From: an uncultured Collinsella sp.
GTDB taxonomy: Bacteria; Actinomycetota; Coriobacteriia; Coriobacteriales; Coriobacteriaceae
Length of the DNA stretch: 64,000 bases
Direction of reading: 5' to 3'
Assembly (NCBI GenBank): GCA_959026725.1
Contig: CAUFMG010000014.1
Location: forward strand, 17,670-81,669
Shown: positions 32,647 through 41,209 of the stretch, piece after piece
Numbering within the stretch: the first letter of the stretch is position 1
Layout: each line of letters opens with the position of its first letter
Translations under genes and position numbers: made by a program
The notes under the pieces: model-generated
Told to the model about the DNA's origin: nothing
Databases searched by the model: none
What the model saw: the letters and a program-made list of their open reading frames with translations, nothing else

Positions 32647-33207
32647 TTACTTGTAGAGGTCCATGTGCGCGGCGCGGGCCATGATGCGCTTGGCGGGGTC
32701 CTTGATGGACTCGATGGACTCCCTGTTCACTTTCTTGCCTCCGCCGGATCCGCCCTTGTCGAGCGGGTAGCCCGGCTGGCGCGATTCGGCGAAGTCGGCG
32801 ACGGCCTTGGCCGATGCCGTCATCGACTCCTCGTCGTCGCCGTGGATGAGCGCGGCGGGAACGCCGGTGGCCTGCGACACGCGGGCGAGCGTGCGCTCGC
32901 GCTCGCGCTCGGCCTCGGACGCGGCGAGGCGTCCCTTCAGGTCGTTGAGCTCGTCGTTGAGGGACTCGACGGTGGGCGCCTGCGCGCCCTGCGCGTCCCA
33001 CAGGTCGGCCTTGCCCTTGTTCTCCTTGGCCCGGGCCTCCCACTTGCGGGACTCCTTCTTGAATCGCTCGGCCTCGGCCTTCCAGTCGATCGCCGGCGGC
33101 TCCTGCGGCGCACCGGGCTCCTGGCCGGCGCCGGGCTGCGCGGGCGCGGCCGGCTGCGGGGGCTCGACGGGGTTGGTCTCGGTGACGGTGTTCTGCTGGG
33201 TCGGCAT
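32647..33207 (-). CDS. Capsid scaffold protein
   Basis: 186 residues. A Pro/Gln-rich start is followed by a highly charged coiled-coil (KAEAERFKKESRKWEARAKE, then NDELNDLKGRLAASEAERER) and a basic C-terminus (KDPAKRIMARAAHMDLYK) that would bind the coat. ATG 33207 has a GGAAGGAGTGCAAG ribosome site; an upstream in-frame ATG falls in repeat-rich noncoding DNA. Same family type as DUF4355 scaffolds. Confidence 0.85.
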   Translation of the reverse strand: MPTQQNTVTETNPVEPPQPAAPAQPGAGQEPGAPQEPPAIDWKAEAERFKKESRKWEARAKENKGKADLWDAQGAQAPTVESLNDELNDLKGRLAASEAERERERTLARVSQATGVPAALIHGDDEESMTASAKAVADFAESRQPGYPLDKGGSGGGKKVNRESIESIKDPAKRIMARAAHMDLYK

Positions 33208-33281
33208 CTTGCACTCCTTCCGCCCCGTGCGGGGCTCGCTTCGCGCCGCCATGCGGCGGCGCTGGCGGTGTTTTGGCATGG

Positions 33282-33311
33282 AAAAGGCCGCCTCCCGTGC
33301 GGGATGCGGCC
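33282..33311 (-). terminator. Hairpin between minor head gene and scaffold gene
   Basis: An imperfect 11-bp stem (GGCCGCATCCCG with CGGGAGGCGGCC) followed by TTTTC on the minus strand. It may lower read-through into scaffold and capsid, or stabilise their mRNA. A second hairpin (GCCCCGCACGGGGC) lies near 33223-33236. Confidence 0.5.
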
Positions 33312-33391
33312 TCGTTTTCCTGCCGGCGCGTTGCGTGTCTTCGCCGGCGACGCTTGATGGCGCGTCGCGCCCGCCCTCCCACGGGGCGTCC

Positions 33392-34273
33392 TCACTTGGC
33401 CGAGAGTCTCTTGCTCACGCCCGCCGCGGTCTGCGCGAGCGACTTGGCGTAGGGGCTCCCGGGCTTGAAGCCCATGGCCAGACCCGCCCTGTTCGCGGTG
33501 GCCATGCGGGCCTTGAGGTCATCTGGGGACGATGCCCCCTCCATGTACCTCTGGATGTCGCCGATGCTGGCGAACCTCTTCCCGTCCACGAATGCGGCGA
33601 CTACCTTGCCGCCCCTGTGGCGGCCGCGCGATCCCGTGCGGCGGGAGCCCCATTCGGGGTGCTTCGCGCGGTACTCGTCGTAGAGCGCCGCCGGGTCGTA
33701 GCCGTCGAGCGCGGGGCTGTCGGAGAAGTCGGCGACCGGTATGCACCTGCAGCTCGGGTGGCGCTCGGCGCCGGCGGTCGCCGAGCTCTTGAAGACGAAG
33801 CCGCGCGAGCCGATCATCCGGCACCAGTCGCATGCGCCGGCGTGCGGCACCAGCGCCCAGCGCGGGTGTGCCGGGTCGGCCATGGCGTTGCCTTGGATCG
33901 TGGCGTCCGCGTAGCCCATGGCGCGCTGCACGGCCCTCGCCGCGAGCGCCGCGGCGGGCGCGGAGTTCCTCAACGCCTCGTCGACGTCGCTCGCGAGGAG
34001 CCCGCCGTGGCCGGGGTCGAACTGCCGCGGCTCGTATCCCTGCGCCGGGCCGGCGCCCGAGCGCATGGCGGCGTAGAACTCGACGGCCGCCGCCGCGGCG
34101 AACGAGCCGAACTTGGCCACGAGCGCCGCGTAGGTGCGCGCCAGCGCCCGGTAGAGCTCCTCGCCGTAGAGGCCCGCGCACTCGTCTATCGCCTGCGCGA
34201 CAGCCGCCTGCAGCAGGTCGGCGTTTATCCCGAGCGCGCGGGCGTAGCGGTCGAAGTCCCCGCGCGGTATCAC
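33392..34273 (-). CDS. Minor head protein (SPP1 gp7 / MuF-like)
   Basis: 293 residues. An alpha-helical N-terminus is followed by the family core with paired Cys/His (ACDWCRMIGSRGFVF, then HPSCRCIPVADF), the zinc-like knuckle characteristic of MuF/VG15 minor head proteins. The C-terminus is basic. It overlaps the portal stop by 4 bases. Confidence 0.8.
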   Translation of the reverse strand: MIPRGDFDRYARALGINADLLQAAVAQAIDECAGLYGEELYRALARTYAALVAKFGSFAAAAAVEFYAAMRSGAGPAQGYEPRQFDPGHGGLLASDVDEALRNSAPAAALAARAVQRAMGYADATIQGNAMADPAHPRWALVPHAGACDWCRMIGSRGFVFKSSATAGAERHPSCRCIPVADFSDSPALDGYDPAALYDEYRAKHPEWGSRRTGSRGRHRGGKVVAAFVDGKRFASIGDIQRYMEGASSPDDLKARMATANRAGLAMGFKPGSPYAKSLAQTAAGVSKRLSAK

Positions 34274-35778
34274 TCCGCCTCACCGCCGGCTGGCGGCAGG
34301 GCCGCGGCCCTCGCGGCCTCGATGGCCATCGTGTCGGCCATGGCGTTGAGCGACGCGATGGCGCCGCCCTGCTGCTTTTCGCGCTCCAGGCGGTCGATGG
34401 TCGGCTGGGACAGGCCCACGCCCTCGTAGTAGACGCGGGTGCCCACCATGCTCTCGTCCGCGGCGCCGAGTTTCGTCCAGGCGTCGGCGCGCGCGGCGAT
34501 GGTCGGCATCGAGGGGTCCTTGAAGCACGCCTGGACGGCGCACTGCTCGTCGGTGAGCCTGGTTATCGGGACGTCGTCCTTGACCGCCATCATCATCTGC
34601 GCGATCGTCTCGAGCGCCTCGGCGTTGTGCTCGTTGATCTGCTCCACCTCGAGGATGAGCGGGTCGTTCGCCGCGCCCAGGGCGTCCGAGGACGTGTAGG
34701 TGTTCGACAGCACGCCCAGCTGTGCCAGCGGCACGTTGGTCGCGCCGGAGAACCGCTGCGCGTCGTTCTCGAACACGCGCGTGAAGTTGTCGGCGGTCGG
34801 CGCGGCGAACTGCCCTACGGTCGGGACGTCGCCGTCCTCGTCCTTGGTGATGGCGAGGAACGACCCGACGTATGCGTTGAACTTGGCTATTGGCGACGGC
34901 ACGCTGTCGCCGCCCTCGTCCTCGCCTTCGTCCCCGTCCCCGTCCTTCACGGAGAAGAGGTCGTCCTTGGCGCCGAGGATGTATCGCTGTGGGAACGTGA
35001 AGAACTCCGCGCCGACCTCCATGCGCAGCACGTCGCGCATGGCCTTGTCGACGATGCCCCGGACCTCGGGCGTGAGCATCGAGTGGCCGAGCGGGCGGTC
35101 GGGGTCGGGGTCGTAGGTGAGCACCTCCATGAGCGGCCGTCCCATGGGATTCGGCTCCACCACGCAATCCCACTCGTAGGGTCCGCCGCCCGAGCCGATG
35201 CGCACCAGCGTGAGCACCGCGTCCCGGAAGTGGCACACGTAGCGGGAGGCGTTGCCCGACCGATCGACGTCGGCGAGGACGACGCCGCAGCGGATGCGGC
35301 CCTCGTCCTTGTCCCACAGGCAGCAGAACTGGTTCGCGCTGAACACGCGCACCATCGACGCGGGCTGGCCCGGCCTGCCCTTCATGACGGTCATGGCCGA
35401 CACGCCGTAGGTGAGGGCGCTCGAGCACGCCTGCCGGTAGAGCGACCGCAGGCGGTTCTTGCGCACGAGGCGCTTGAGGTCCTGATCCTCCGCGCCGTCG
35501 AAGACGAAGCCGTCGAAGACGGAGCGCACGGAGTGCGCCTTGACGGCCTTGGCGCACCAGCCGGTGACGCAGTCGACCTTCTCGAGCATGGGCGGGATGG
35601 AGATGCCGAGGCTCCTCATCTCGTTCTTCATCTCGTAGTAGCGCTTGAGGACGGTGTTTCGCGCCGACACGTCGCCCCAGGTGTCGAACATGTCCTCCAC
35701 GGCGGCTCGGTACGGCTTGGGGACGGCGTCGAGGTTCGGGGTCTCAACGGAGGTCCCACGCCCAATTCTCTGGATCAC
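34270..35778 (-). CDS. Portal protein (SPP1 type)
   Basis: 502 residues. Portal features include YRAAVEDMFDTWGDVSARNTV near the start, the stem helices, a 'GRPLMEVLTYDPDPDRPLGHS' crown-side segment, and an acidic insertion (DGDGDEGEDEGGD). GTG 35778 is chosen because it overlaps the terminase stop (GTGA), a coupling used repeatedly in this prophage; the open frame further upstream lies inside terminase coding DNA. It forms the DNA entry ring. Confidence 0.87.
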   Translation of the reverse strand: MIQRIGRGTSVETPNLDAVPKPYRAAVEDMFDTWGDVSARNTVLKRYYEMKNEMRSLGISIPPMLEKVDCVTGWCAKAVKAHSVRSVFDGFVFDGAEDQDLKRLVRKNRLRSLYRQACSSALTYGVSAMTVMKGRPGQPASMVRVFSANQFCCLWDKDEGRIRCGVVLADVDRSGNASRYVCHFRDAVLTLVRIGSGGGPYEWDCVVEPNPMGRPLMEVLTYDPDPDRPLGHSMLTPEVRGIVDKAMRDVLRMEVGAEFFTFPQRYILGAKDDLFSVKDGDGDEGEDEGGDSVPSPIAKFNAYVGSFLAITKDEDGDVPTVGQFAAPTADNFTRVFENDAQRFSGATNVPLAQLGVLSNTYTSSDALGAANDPLILEVEQINEHNAEALETIAQMMMAVKDDVPITRLTDEQCAVQACFKDPSMPTIAARADAWTKLGAADESMVGTRVYYEGVGLSQPTIDRLEREKQQGGAIASLNAMADTMAIEAARAAALPPAGGEAE

Positions 35779-37202
35779 AGTGTCCTCTGCTTCCTGCGCG
35801 GGTTGCGCTTGGTGGTCCTCGCGCCCCACAGCGCGAGCGAGCAAGATTCGAGCGGCTCGGGCGGCACGGTCGCGTCCTCGGGGGAGCCGAAGCCCCATCC
35901 TCCCCTGGACCCGATCTTCCTGCGGACGCACTTCCTCGCCGACTCCTCGAGGGTCGGGTCGTAGGTGTGCGCGAGCGTGCCGTCGTTGAGCGCGTCCACG
36001 AAGCCGACCGCGGCGGCGACCACGTCGCGCGTCTGCGGCCTCACGACGTAGCCGCGCGGCGGCTTCATCTCCGCGAGGCGGTCGATGAGCGCGTCGGCGC
36101 CCGACATGCCGTCGATGACGACGACCGACGCGGTCGCGCGGCGGTCGTAGAGCCACTCGGCGAGCTCGCGGGCGCCGCCGGCGGTCGTTCCGACTCTGAT
36201 GAGCTCGACGGCGGCCTTGCCCTTGAGCGTGCGCTGGCCGATCTTGCAACCCGACAGCGCGTAGGTCGACCCGTCCCTGGAGAACTTCACCCCGAAGGCC
36301 TTCTTGCCGCGGTACCGGTCGCCGATGGCGTCGATGAGCGCGCCGTCCCACGATGCCCGCGGGATGGCCCTCGTGAGCATGGCGGCAGGGCTGAACCAGC
36401 CCAGGCGCTCGTGGGCGAAGCCGGTGATCGACCCGCCGGCGAACTCCGTGCGGGTGAAGTCGAGCGACAGGATGATGCCCATGCTCGGGTTCGATTCGTA
36501 GATGAGGTCCACCACGTCGTCGAACGTGGCGTCCTGGCGCGGGCACTCGTCGGTCGCCCACGAGCACCACTCGGTGTTCGGGATGTCGCCGGCCAGGATG
36601 GCCGCGCGCGTGCGCGCGAACACGGTGCCGGGGCAGTCCTCGTTGGGCGGCGTGCCCGTGTAGATGATCTGGCGCTCGCCGGTCGCGGACGCGGCGAGCG
36701 TGTACATGATGGCGTCGTACTGGGAGTCTGTGAGCTCCTGCGCCTCGTCGAACACGACGAGCTGGATGTCATCGAAGCCTCGGGCGCTTCCGTTGGTGCG
36801 CGCCGAGAACTCGATGGAGCCGCCGTTGGTGAGGTAGATGGCCTCCTCGCCGTTCGTGCGGCGGATCCTCTCGACGAGGCACGAGAGCTCGGGGTGCTCC
36901 TTGTCCGTGAAGTAGCGGACGAGTCGGTTGAACGCCTTCTTTGCGGTCTTCACGCGGTGCGCGGTGTGGAGGATGTGCCAGCCGCAGACCGCCAGGCGGA
37001 ACACCTCGTATATCTCGATGACGGCGTTCTTGCCGTTCTGGCGCGGCACGTCCAGGCCGCACGTGACGTAGGCTGGTCGGCCCTCGGCGTCGCACGCGCA
37101 CCAGTCGGACAGCACGAGCGACTGCCACTCGATGGGCTCCATGCCAAGGTCCCCGCCCAGCTCGGCGGCGTCCTCGCCCTCGGAGTAGGCGGCCTCGCCC
37201 AC
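35775..37202 (-). CDS. Terminase large subunit
   Basis: About 475 residues. ATPase: Walker A-like VPRQNGKNAVIEIY, Walker B with catalytic Glu VVFDEAQEL, coupling motif IYTGTPPNE. The nuclease domain has an RNase H-like start (KKAFGVKFSRDGSTYALSG) and VVIDGMSGADALIDRL. GTG 37202 avoids a 77-base overlap with the small subunit; a longer start at 37286 is possible but its added residues are low-complexity. It cuts and pumps DNA through the portal. Confidence 0.9.
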   Translation of the reverse strand: MGEAAYSEGEDAAELGGDLGMEPIEWQSLVLSDWCACDAEGRPAYVTCGLDVPRQNGKNAVIEIYEVFRLAVCGWHILHTAHRVKTAKKAFNRLVRYFTDKEHPELSCLVERIRRTNGEEAIYLTNGGSIEFSARTNGSARGFDDIQLVVFDEAQELTDSQYDAIMYTLAASATGERQIIYTGTPPNEDCPGTVFARTRAAILAGDIPNTEWCSWATDECPRQDATFDDVVDLIYESNPSMGIILSLDFTRTEFAGGSITGFAHERLGWFSPAAMLTRAIPRASWDGALIDAIGDRYRGKKAFGVKFSRDGSTYALSGCKIGQRTLKGKAAVELIRVGTTAGGARELAEWLYDRRATASVVVIDGMSGADALIDRLAEMKPPRGYVVRPQTRDVVAAAVGFVDALNDGTLAHTYDPTLEESARKCVRRKIGSRGGWGFGSPEDATVPPEPLESCSLALWGARTTKRNPRRKQRTL

Positions 37203-37209
37203 GGCGACC

Positions 37210-37593
37210 CTATACCGCGGCTCTTGCCTTCCGCGCCTCGTGGCGCTCGGCGATCGAGAAGAGCTTGGTCTGGACGTTCCGGACATCTGGCGCCCCCTCG
37301 TGGCCGTCGGTTATGCCGAGCTGCTTGTTGAGTTGCCTGATCTCCGCCGACGCGGTCTTCAGGGTCGCTATCTGCGGGAAGGACTTCAGGTCCCCCATGT
37401 CGTTCTGGTAGGCGGTCTGCTCGCCGAAGCTGTCCAGCTCGTCCTGGGCAAGCTCGACGATCTTGTACCACTGGCACAGCAGCGCGAGCGTCGGAGCGTC
37501 GGCCTGGGTGAACGAGCGGCCTGCCGTGAGCTCGTCCCACTTGGCGCTCTTCACGGGGTCGCCGGCGACCGCGGCGGGCTTCTCGAGGGACAT
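37210..37593 (-). CDS. Terminase small subunit (P27 family)
   Basis: 127 residues. The C-terminal 'FPQIATLKTASAEIRQLNKQLGI' helix is the P27-family hallmark; a helical DNA-binding region precedes it. It recognises packaging sites and delivers DNA to the large subunit encoded 8 bp downstream. Confidence 0.85.
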   Translation of the reverse strand: MSLEKPAAVAGDPVKSAKWDELTAGRSFTQADAPTLALLCQWYKIVELAQDELDSFGEQTAYQNDMGDLKSFPQIATLKTASAEIRQLNKQLGITDGHEGAPDVRNVQTKLFSIAERHEARKARAAV

Positions 37594-37664
37594 CCGCCAC
37601 CTCCAATCGGCATAAAAATGCCGCCCCTGGGGGACGGCTTTAAAAAATCCTGAATACCGGCAGC

Positions 37665-37880
37665 CTATCTGAACTGCGAGAGCATCTCGGCGTACGGGCT
37701 CAGCTCGGGCGGCTCATAGATGATGTCGCCGCCGTCTTCGGTGCGGTAGTTTCCCGGCGGGAGGTACCTGCCGTTGGGGAGCAGGCAGAGGTTCCCGCGC
37801 CACTTGACGCCGTTGGGCATCATCGCCGTGCCGAACTCGTCCTCGTCAAACTCGAAATCGTAGTCAACGTCGTATGCCAT
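37665..37880 (-). CDS. Small acidic hypothetical phage protein
   Basis: 71 residues, very acidic N-terminus (YDVDYDFEFDEDEF) followed by a compact beta-like part (WRGNLCLLPNGRYLPPGNYR). It lies between the terminase and the JAB-like gene on the same strand. No family recognised. Confidence 0.6.
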   Translation of the reverse strand: MAYDVDYDFEFDEDEFGTAMMPNGVKWRGNLCLLPNGRYLPPGNYRTEDGGDIIYEPPELSPYAEMLSQFR

Positions 37881-37896
37881 CTGGCATCAACCCCTA

Positions 37897-38559
37897 TCAC
37901 GCATAGGTGCCGGTCTTCTGGGTCACGAGAAGCCCGCTTTTCTTCGGTTGCTTCTCATAGCTGATCTCAATGCCTATTTTAGCAAACTCCGAGGTGTAGG
38001 CCTTGTTCATGGCTCTCCACATCGCGATTTCACTCTGGTATTTCCTGCTCATGACCGAAGCGTCGGCTCGCTTTGCGGCAGACTTGACGGCCTTGCCGCT
38101 CACGCTTTTCGTCACGAGCGCGGAATAGGTCCCCTCGTTCGACGTCGCGACGATCCTTTTGACGCGTCCTCCGCTCCTGTTGTAGGCCGAGGCGATGTAT
38201 TCCAGGTCGCCGCCGGAAAGCGGGCCTCCCCATTTGCGGCCGTCCGCGCCGCCATGAGGATGGTTATGGATAATCGTCGAGACGCCCTTTTCATGGGCGA
38301 CGGCGGACAGCGGTGCGACTCTGGTCGACCCTTCATTACCAGTCGACCCCAGCGCATGGACATATCCCGCGTCATCGATATAGGCCGAGTGCTCGTACCT
38401 ATTGTCCATCAGCTGCTCGCGAAAGCGGGCTATGGCAGACTCCACCGTCGTTCCCCCAGCAGTGCCCTTGTTCAGGGATGCGACCGCGTAGGCTGACAGT
38501 GTCGATCCGTCCTTGGCTGAACGCTTGCCGGAGTAAGAGTATGAGCCCCTACCTCCCAC
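37897..38559 (-). CDS. JAB/RadC-like domain protein
   Basis: About 220 residues. A metal-site motif HNHPHGG...LSGGDLEY closely follows the HxHP-x-G...S-x-x-D pattern of JAB/RadC-type domains, preceded by GYVHALGSTGNEGSTRV. The C-terminal third is basic and Lys-rich. GTG 38559 is chosen because GGGAGGCGG precedes it and it overlaps the ParB stop by only 11 bases. JAB domains cleave isopeptide bonds or act in DNA metabolism; which applies here is unknown. It is next to terminase and ParB-DUF4417. Confidence 0.6.
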   Translation of the reverse strand: MGGRGSYSYSGKRSAKDGSTLSAYAVASLNKGTAGGTTVESAIARFREQLMDNRYEHSAYIDDAGYVHALGSTGNEGSTRVAPLSAVAHEKGVSTIIHNHPHGGADGRKWGGPLSGGDLEYIASAYNRSGGRVKRIVATSNEGTYSALVTKSVSGKAVKSAAKRADASVMSRKYQSEIAMWRAMNKAYTSEFAKIGIEISYEKQPKKSGLLVTQKTGTYA

Positions 38560-39565
38560 GGAAACCGCCTCCCTTGTACTCGACGACCTCGCAGCCGCCG
38601 AAATCGAATCCAATGTCGCCGCCGTAGAGCAGCACGCGCGCGGGCTCCAGGCGGCTCATTGCCTCCGCCATGCCCTCGCGCCAGACGGCCAGGGCGTTCT
38701 CGTCCCCCTTCACGCCGACGGTCGACACGGCGACGGTCGAGCGGCGCGGGACGCCGTCGAACGCGAAGCGGAAGCTCCGGCGCTGCGCCCACGACAGGGT
38801 CGGGACTACACGGAGGCCCTGCTCCTGCCACCAGTGGCCGAGCGCCTGGGAGCGGTAGCGGTTCCACCGCTGCATGGCATCGGGCATGTCGAGGTGGAGC
38901 GAGAAGTCGGGCGTGAGGACGCAGTCGAAGCCGCGCAGGCACTCGAGGTAGGCGGCGGGGCGTGCCCACACGCGCTCGAACTGGTAGTCGTCGATGAAGA
39001 AATGGCAGCAGCGGCCGGCCTTGTCGGCCTCGGGGGTGCTCTTGGCGTAGTTGAACCCGATCATGTCCGCCGGCTTGGCCATGCACCGCTTCATGCGGGG
39101 CATGCCGTCGCGGCCGCAGTCGGATCGGCTGACGAGGCGCAGGTTGTACGCGTCGTCCGTCCTCAGGCGCTCGTGGCCGTAGTCGAGCCGCTTGCTCTTG
39201 AAGTCCAGCCCGAACCGCGACATGTCGAAGTCCTTGAGGCTGCGGACCTCCTCGCGAAGCATCGACTTGTTCCAGGTTGCCACCTCGCCGGTCTTGTTGT
39301 CGGCGATGCGGAAGGCCTTGATCTGCTCGTCGGTCAGGTCGTCGCAGTACTCGATCTTGGAGTCGGGAATCTCGTCCCACCCCAGGCTTCTGCACGCCTC
39401 GACGCGGGTGTGCCCCCATACAATAACCGGGCGCTCGCGGCTCTCCAGGCCGATGGTCCCGCGCAGGCCGAACTCCTTGATTGAGTCGGCGACCACGGGG
39501 ACGGCGGAGGCGTTGTGCCGCGCGTTTCGCTCATATGGGACGATATCGTGTATCTTCACGTACAC
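38549..39565 (-). CDS. ParB-like nuclease domain fused to DUF4417
   Basis: 338 residues. Residues 1-90 are a ParB N-terminal domain: IVPYERNARHNASAVPVVAD, PVIVWGHTRVEACRSLG. Residues about 130-338 are DUF4417: DCVLTPDFSLHLDMPDAMQRW, YGGDIGFDFGGCEVVEYK. The DUF4417 family is common in phages and its function is not known. It precedes the terminase genes and may act in DNA packaging or modification (inference). Confidence 0.85.
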   Translation of the reverse strand: MYVKIHDIVPYERNARHNASAVPVVADSIKEFGLRGTIGLESRERPVIVWGHTRVEACRSLGWDEIPDSKIEYCDDLTDEQIKAFRIADNKTGEVATWNKSMLREEVRSLKDFDMSRFGLDFKSKRLDYGHERLRTDDAYNLRLVSRSDCGRDGMPRMKRCMAKPADMIGFNYAKSTPEADKAGRCCHFFIDDYQFERVWARPAAYLECLRGFDCVLTPDFSLHLDMPDAMQRWNRYRSQALGHWWQEQGLRVVPTLSWAQRRSFRFAFDGVPRRSTVAVSTVGVKGDENALAVWREGMAEAMSRLEPARVLLYGGDIGFDFGGCEVVEYKGGGFRGR

Positions 39566-39714
39566 ACCCGCCTAGTTTTTCTCGGTTTAGCTGCGGTTTT
39601 TGCTTGACTTCCGTAAAAAAGCGTATTCGGGGGTATTGCGGCCCTGGCGCGGGATGGTGGCCTGCCACCATCCGTCAAAAGACCCCCGTGGGGTCGAGCG
39701 CCGGGGCGCATCCC

Positions 39715-40122
39715 CTACCATGAGGTCGTTTGCCGCGGCTGTTTCTCGGGCGCGGACGGGGGACTAATAAAGGGAATACGTTCGGACTTGAGCGCCTTGC
39801 ACAGCTCGACGAAGGACTCAGGAGAGTTCCACGCGGCGAGATGCTCGCGGAGGGCGCGGCGTACGGCCGAGACCTCGGCGACGCTGCGGGCGCGGCGCCA
39901 GTTGTTGCAGCAGCGGTGCGCGGCGGCGACGTTGTCGCGGTCGAAGGGCGATCCGCCGCGGCTGACCGGGACGAGCTCATCGCACTCGAAGGCCCCGGGG
40001 TTGCCCGGCGGCACCCCGTAGTCTATGGGTAGCCCACATATCCAGCAGGGCCTGCCCTGCGAGCGGAGCCACCGCACGACATGGCGGCGGCGGGCGCCGT
40101 TGGCCTTGCGCGGGTTGCCCAT
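39715..40122 (-). CDS. HNH endonuclease
   Basis: 135 residues. CWICG at the start and a following NNW-type finger give one zinc site; ECDELVPVSRGGSPFDRDNVAAAH is the HNH core (the first His is replaced by Glu-Cys-Asp context, with the N and H kept). HNH enzymes beside terminase are often needed for cutting cohesive ends, so this phage may be a cos type. Confidence 0.8.
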   Translation of the reverse strand: MGNPRKANGARRRHVVRWLRSQGRPCWICGLPIDYGVPPGNPGAFECDELVPVSRGGSPFDRDNVAAAHRCCNNWRRARSVAEVSAVRRALREHLAAWNSPESFVELCKALKSERIPFISPPSAPEKQPRQTTSW

Positions 40123-40125
40123 CCC

Positions 40126-40335
40126 CTACCACTCCACCGGGGAGCGCCCTCGGTTGGACATGCACGCCTCGATGCCCCCGTAGCGCAACGCCTCCAGGCG
40201 CACGCCCCCGGCACCCCCCGGTCGGCGGCGGGGCGCCGCCGTGACCCCCAGGGCGCGGCGGAACGCCCACGCCATGACCGTGTCGTGGCGGCGGGCGGAT
40301 CGCGCGATGTACTCTCGGCTGACCACGGGCATCAT
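40126..40335 (-). CDS. Small basic hypothetical protein
   Basis: 69 residues, Arg-rich, no cysteine zinc site apart from one Cys near the end. Its stop lies 3 bp before the HNH start. It is the first gene of the late operon. Coding status rests on position and codon pattern only. Confidence 0.45.
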   Translation of the reverse strand: MMPVVSREYIARSARRHDTVMAWAFRRALGVTAAPRRRPGGAGGVRLEALRYGGIEACMSNRGRSPVEW

Positions 40336-40362
40336 CCCCTATTGAATTAAACGCAATAGTAA

Positions 40363-40399
40363 GGCCGGAGTCCCTGAACTGCTGAAGGGAACCCCGGCC
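40363..40399 (-). terminator. Hairpin in the early/late intergenic region
   Basis: Outer stem GGCCGG/CCGGCC with an inner AGGGA/TCCCT pairing. It lies between the 10-bp repeat array and the first late gene. It could be a terminator or an antitermination-type leader. Confidence 0.4.
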
Positions 40400-40483
40400 A
40401 CTCATCTGTGCTTCCACGCACATCCGACCCGCACACCCGCGCGGGCGGCGCTGCGAATCGACACCCTAGTTATATCCCAATCG

Positions 40484-40580
40484 CAACGTGCAACGGTGTG
40501 CAATTGTGTGCAATCGCGTGCAACTGTAGGCAATTGTGTGCAACCGCGTGCAACCGCGTGCAATCGCGCGCAGTCCGTAG
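40484..40580. repeat. Iteron-like array, 10-bp period, consensus CAAYYGYGTG
   Basis: Eight consecutive 10-bp units in exact register from 40491 to 40570 (CAACGGTGTG, CAATTGTGTG, CAATCGCGTG, CAACTGTAGG, CAATTGTGTG, CAACCGCGTG, CAACCGCGTG, CAATCGCGCG), with partial units on both sides. It occupies the gap between the late regulator gene (with its terminator) and the late operon. One helical turn per unit suggests a protein binding along one DNA face. Candidate roles are late promoter activator site, packaging site or origin. Confidence 0.85.
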
Positions 40581-40614
40581 GCAAAGAGAAACCCGCCGGC
40601 GCGGGGCCGACGGG
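40581..40614 (-). terminator. Terminator of the early operon / late regulator gene
   Basis: Stem CCCGTCGGC / GCCGGCGGG with a 5-nt loop, followed by TTTCTCTTT on the minus strand, 22 bp after the regulator stop. Confidence 0.75.
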
Positions 40615-40636
40615 CAACGATAGAGATATATGCGGC

Positions 40637-41089
40637 TCAGACTGCAGCGCGGCCAAGACCCGATCGGGCGGCCGCCAGACCGACCATATCCGTCCAGTCC
40701 AGGGCGGCACACAGGTCGGAGTTCACCGACCTCACCGATACGCCCAGCGTCCCCGCGATCTCCTGCAGCGTGCGGTCCTCGCAGTAGCGCAGCTCCAGCA
40801 CGTCTCCCCAGCGCTTGCCGGGGTTGGCCGAGCGCACGCCCGCGCAGAGCTCGCGCCCGCGCTCCACCTCGCGCCGCAGCTCCGACAGCTCCGCGCCGCT
40901 GCGGCGCTCATAGTCGATCCTGTCATCCGTCGAGCGCATGAAGTCCGTCCCGTGCGCGCCCTTGCCCACGGCGTCGTAGCGCTGGGCGCGGACCTGCTCG
41001 CGCGCCTGCATCGACTCGATGACCGCCAGGCGGCGGTCGATGCCGCGCTGGGCGGCCCGTACAGTCTCCAGATATTCCCTTGCGTCCAT
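40637..41089 (-). CDS. ArpU/sigma-70-region-4-like late transcription regulator
   Basis: 150 residues. The N-terminal half is helical and charged; the C-terminal 60 residues are a helix-turn-helix of the sigma region 4 type (VLELRYCEDRTLQEIAGTLGVSVRSVNSDL). Phage proteins of this kind (ArpU, RinA, DUF1492) switch on late genes. It is the last early gene, facing the 10-bp repeat array and the late operon, so it is the best candidate to bind that array. Confidence 0.75.
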   Translation of the reverse strand: MDAREYLETVRAAQRGIDRRLAVIESMQAREQVRAQRYDAVGKGAHGTDFMRSTDDRIDYERRSGAELSELRREVERGRELCAGVRSANPGKRWGDVLELRYCEDRTLQEIAGTLGVSVRSVNSDLCAALDWTDMVGLAAARSGLGRAAV

Positions 41090-41153
41090 GTGACCCCCCC
41101 GCGTGGTACCATGCTCTACGCCATATAGAGGATGCCGGGAGGCGTCTTTGCCA

Positions 41154-41185
41154 AAGGCCGCCGGCGCTCCAACGCCAGCGGCCTT
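41154..41185 (-). terminator. Hairpin before the late regulator gene
   Basis: Stem AAGGCCGCTGGCG / CGCCGGCGGCCTT, one mismatch, then TTGGC. It separates the early operon from the regulator gene, which may therefore have its own promoter (TATATGG near 41126-41132 on the minus strand). Confidence 0.45.
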
Positions 41186-41209
41186 AATTATATATCTACC
41201 TGCGGAAAC

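Noticed and set aside
40484..40580. Possible CRISPR array
   Set aside because: Units are 10 bp with no spacers, and no cas genes are in the window.
40402..40710. Minus-strand open frame across the 10-bp repeats, giving repeated 'CTQL..VAR' residues
   Set aside because: It overlaps the end of the late regulator, has no ribosome site, and its repeat peptide is a by-product of the DNA array.
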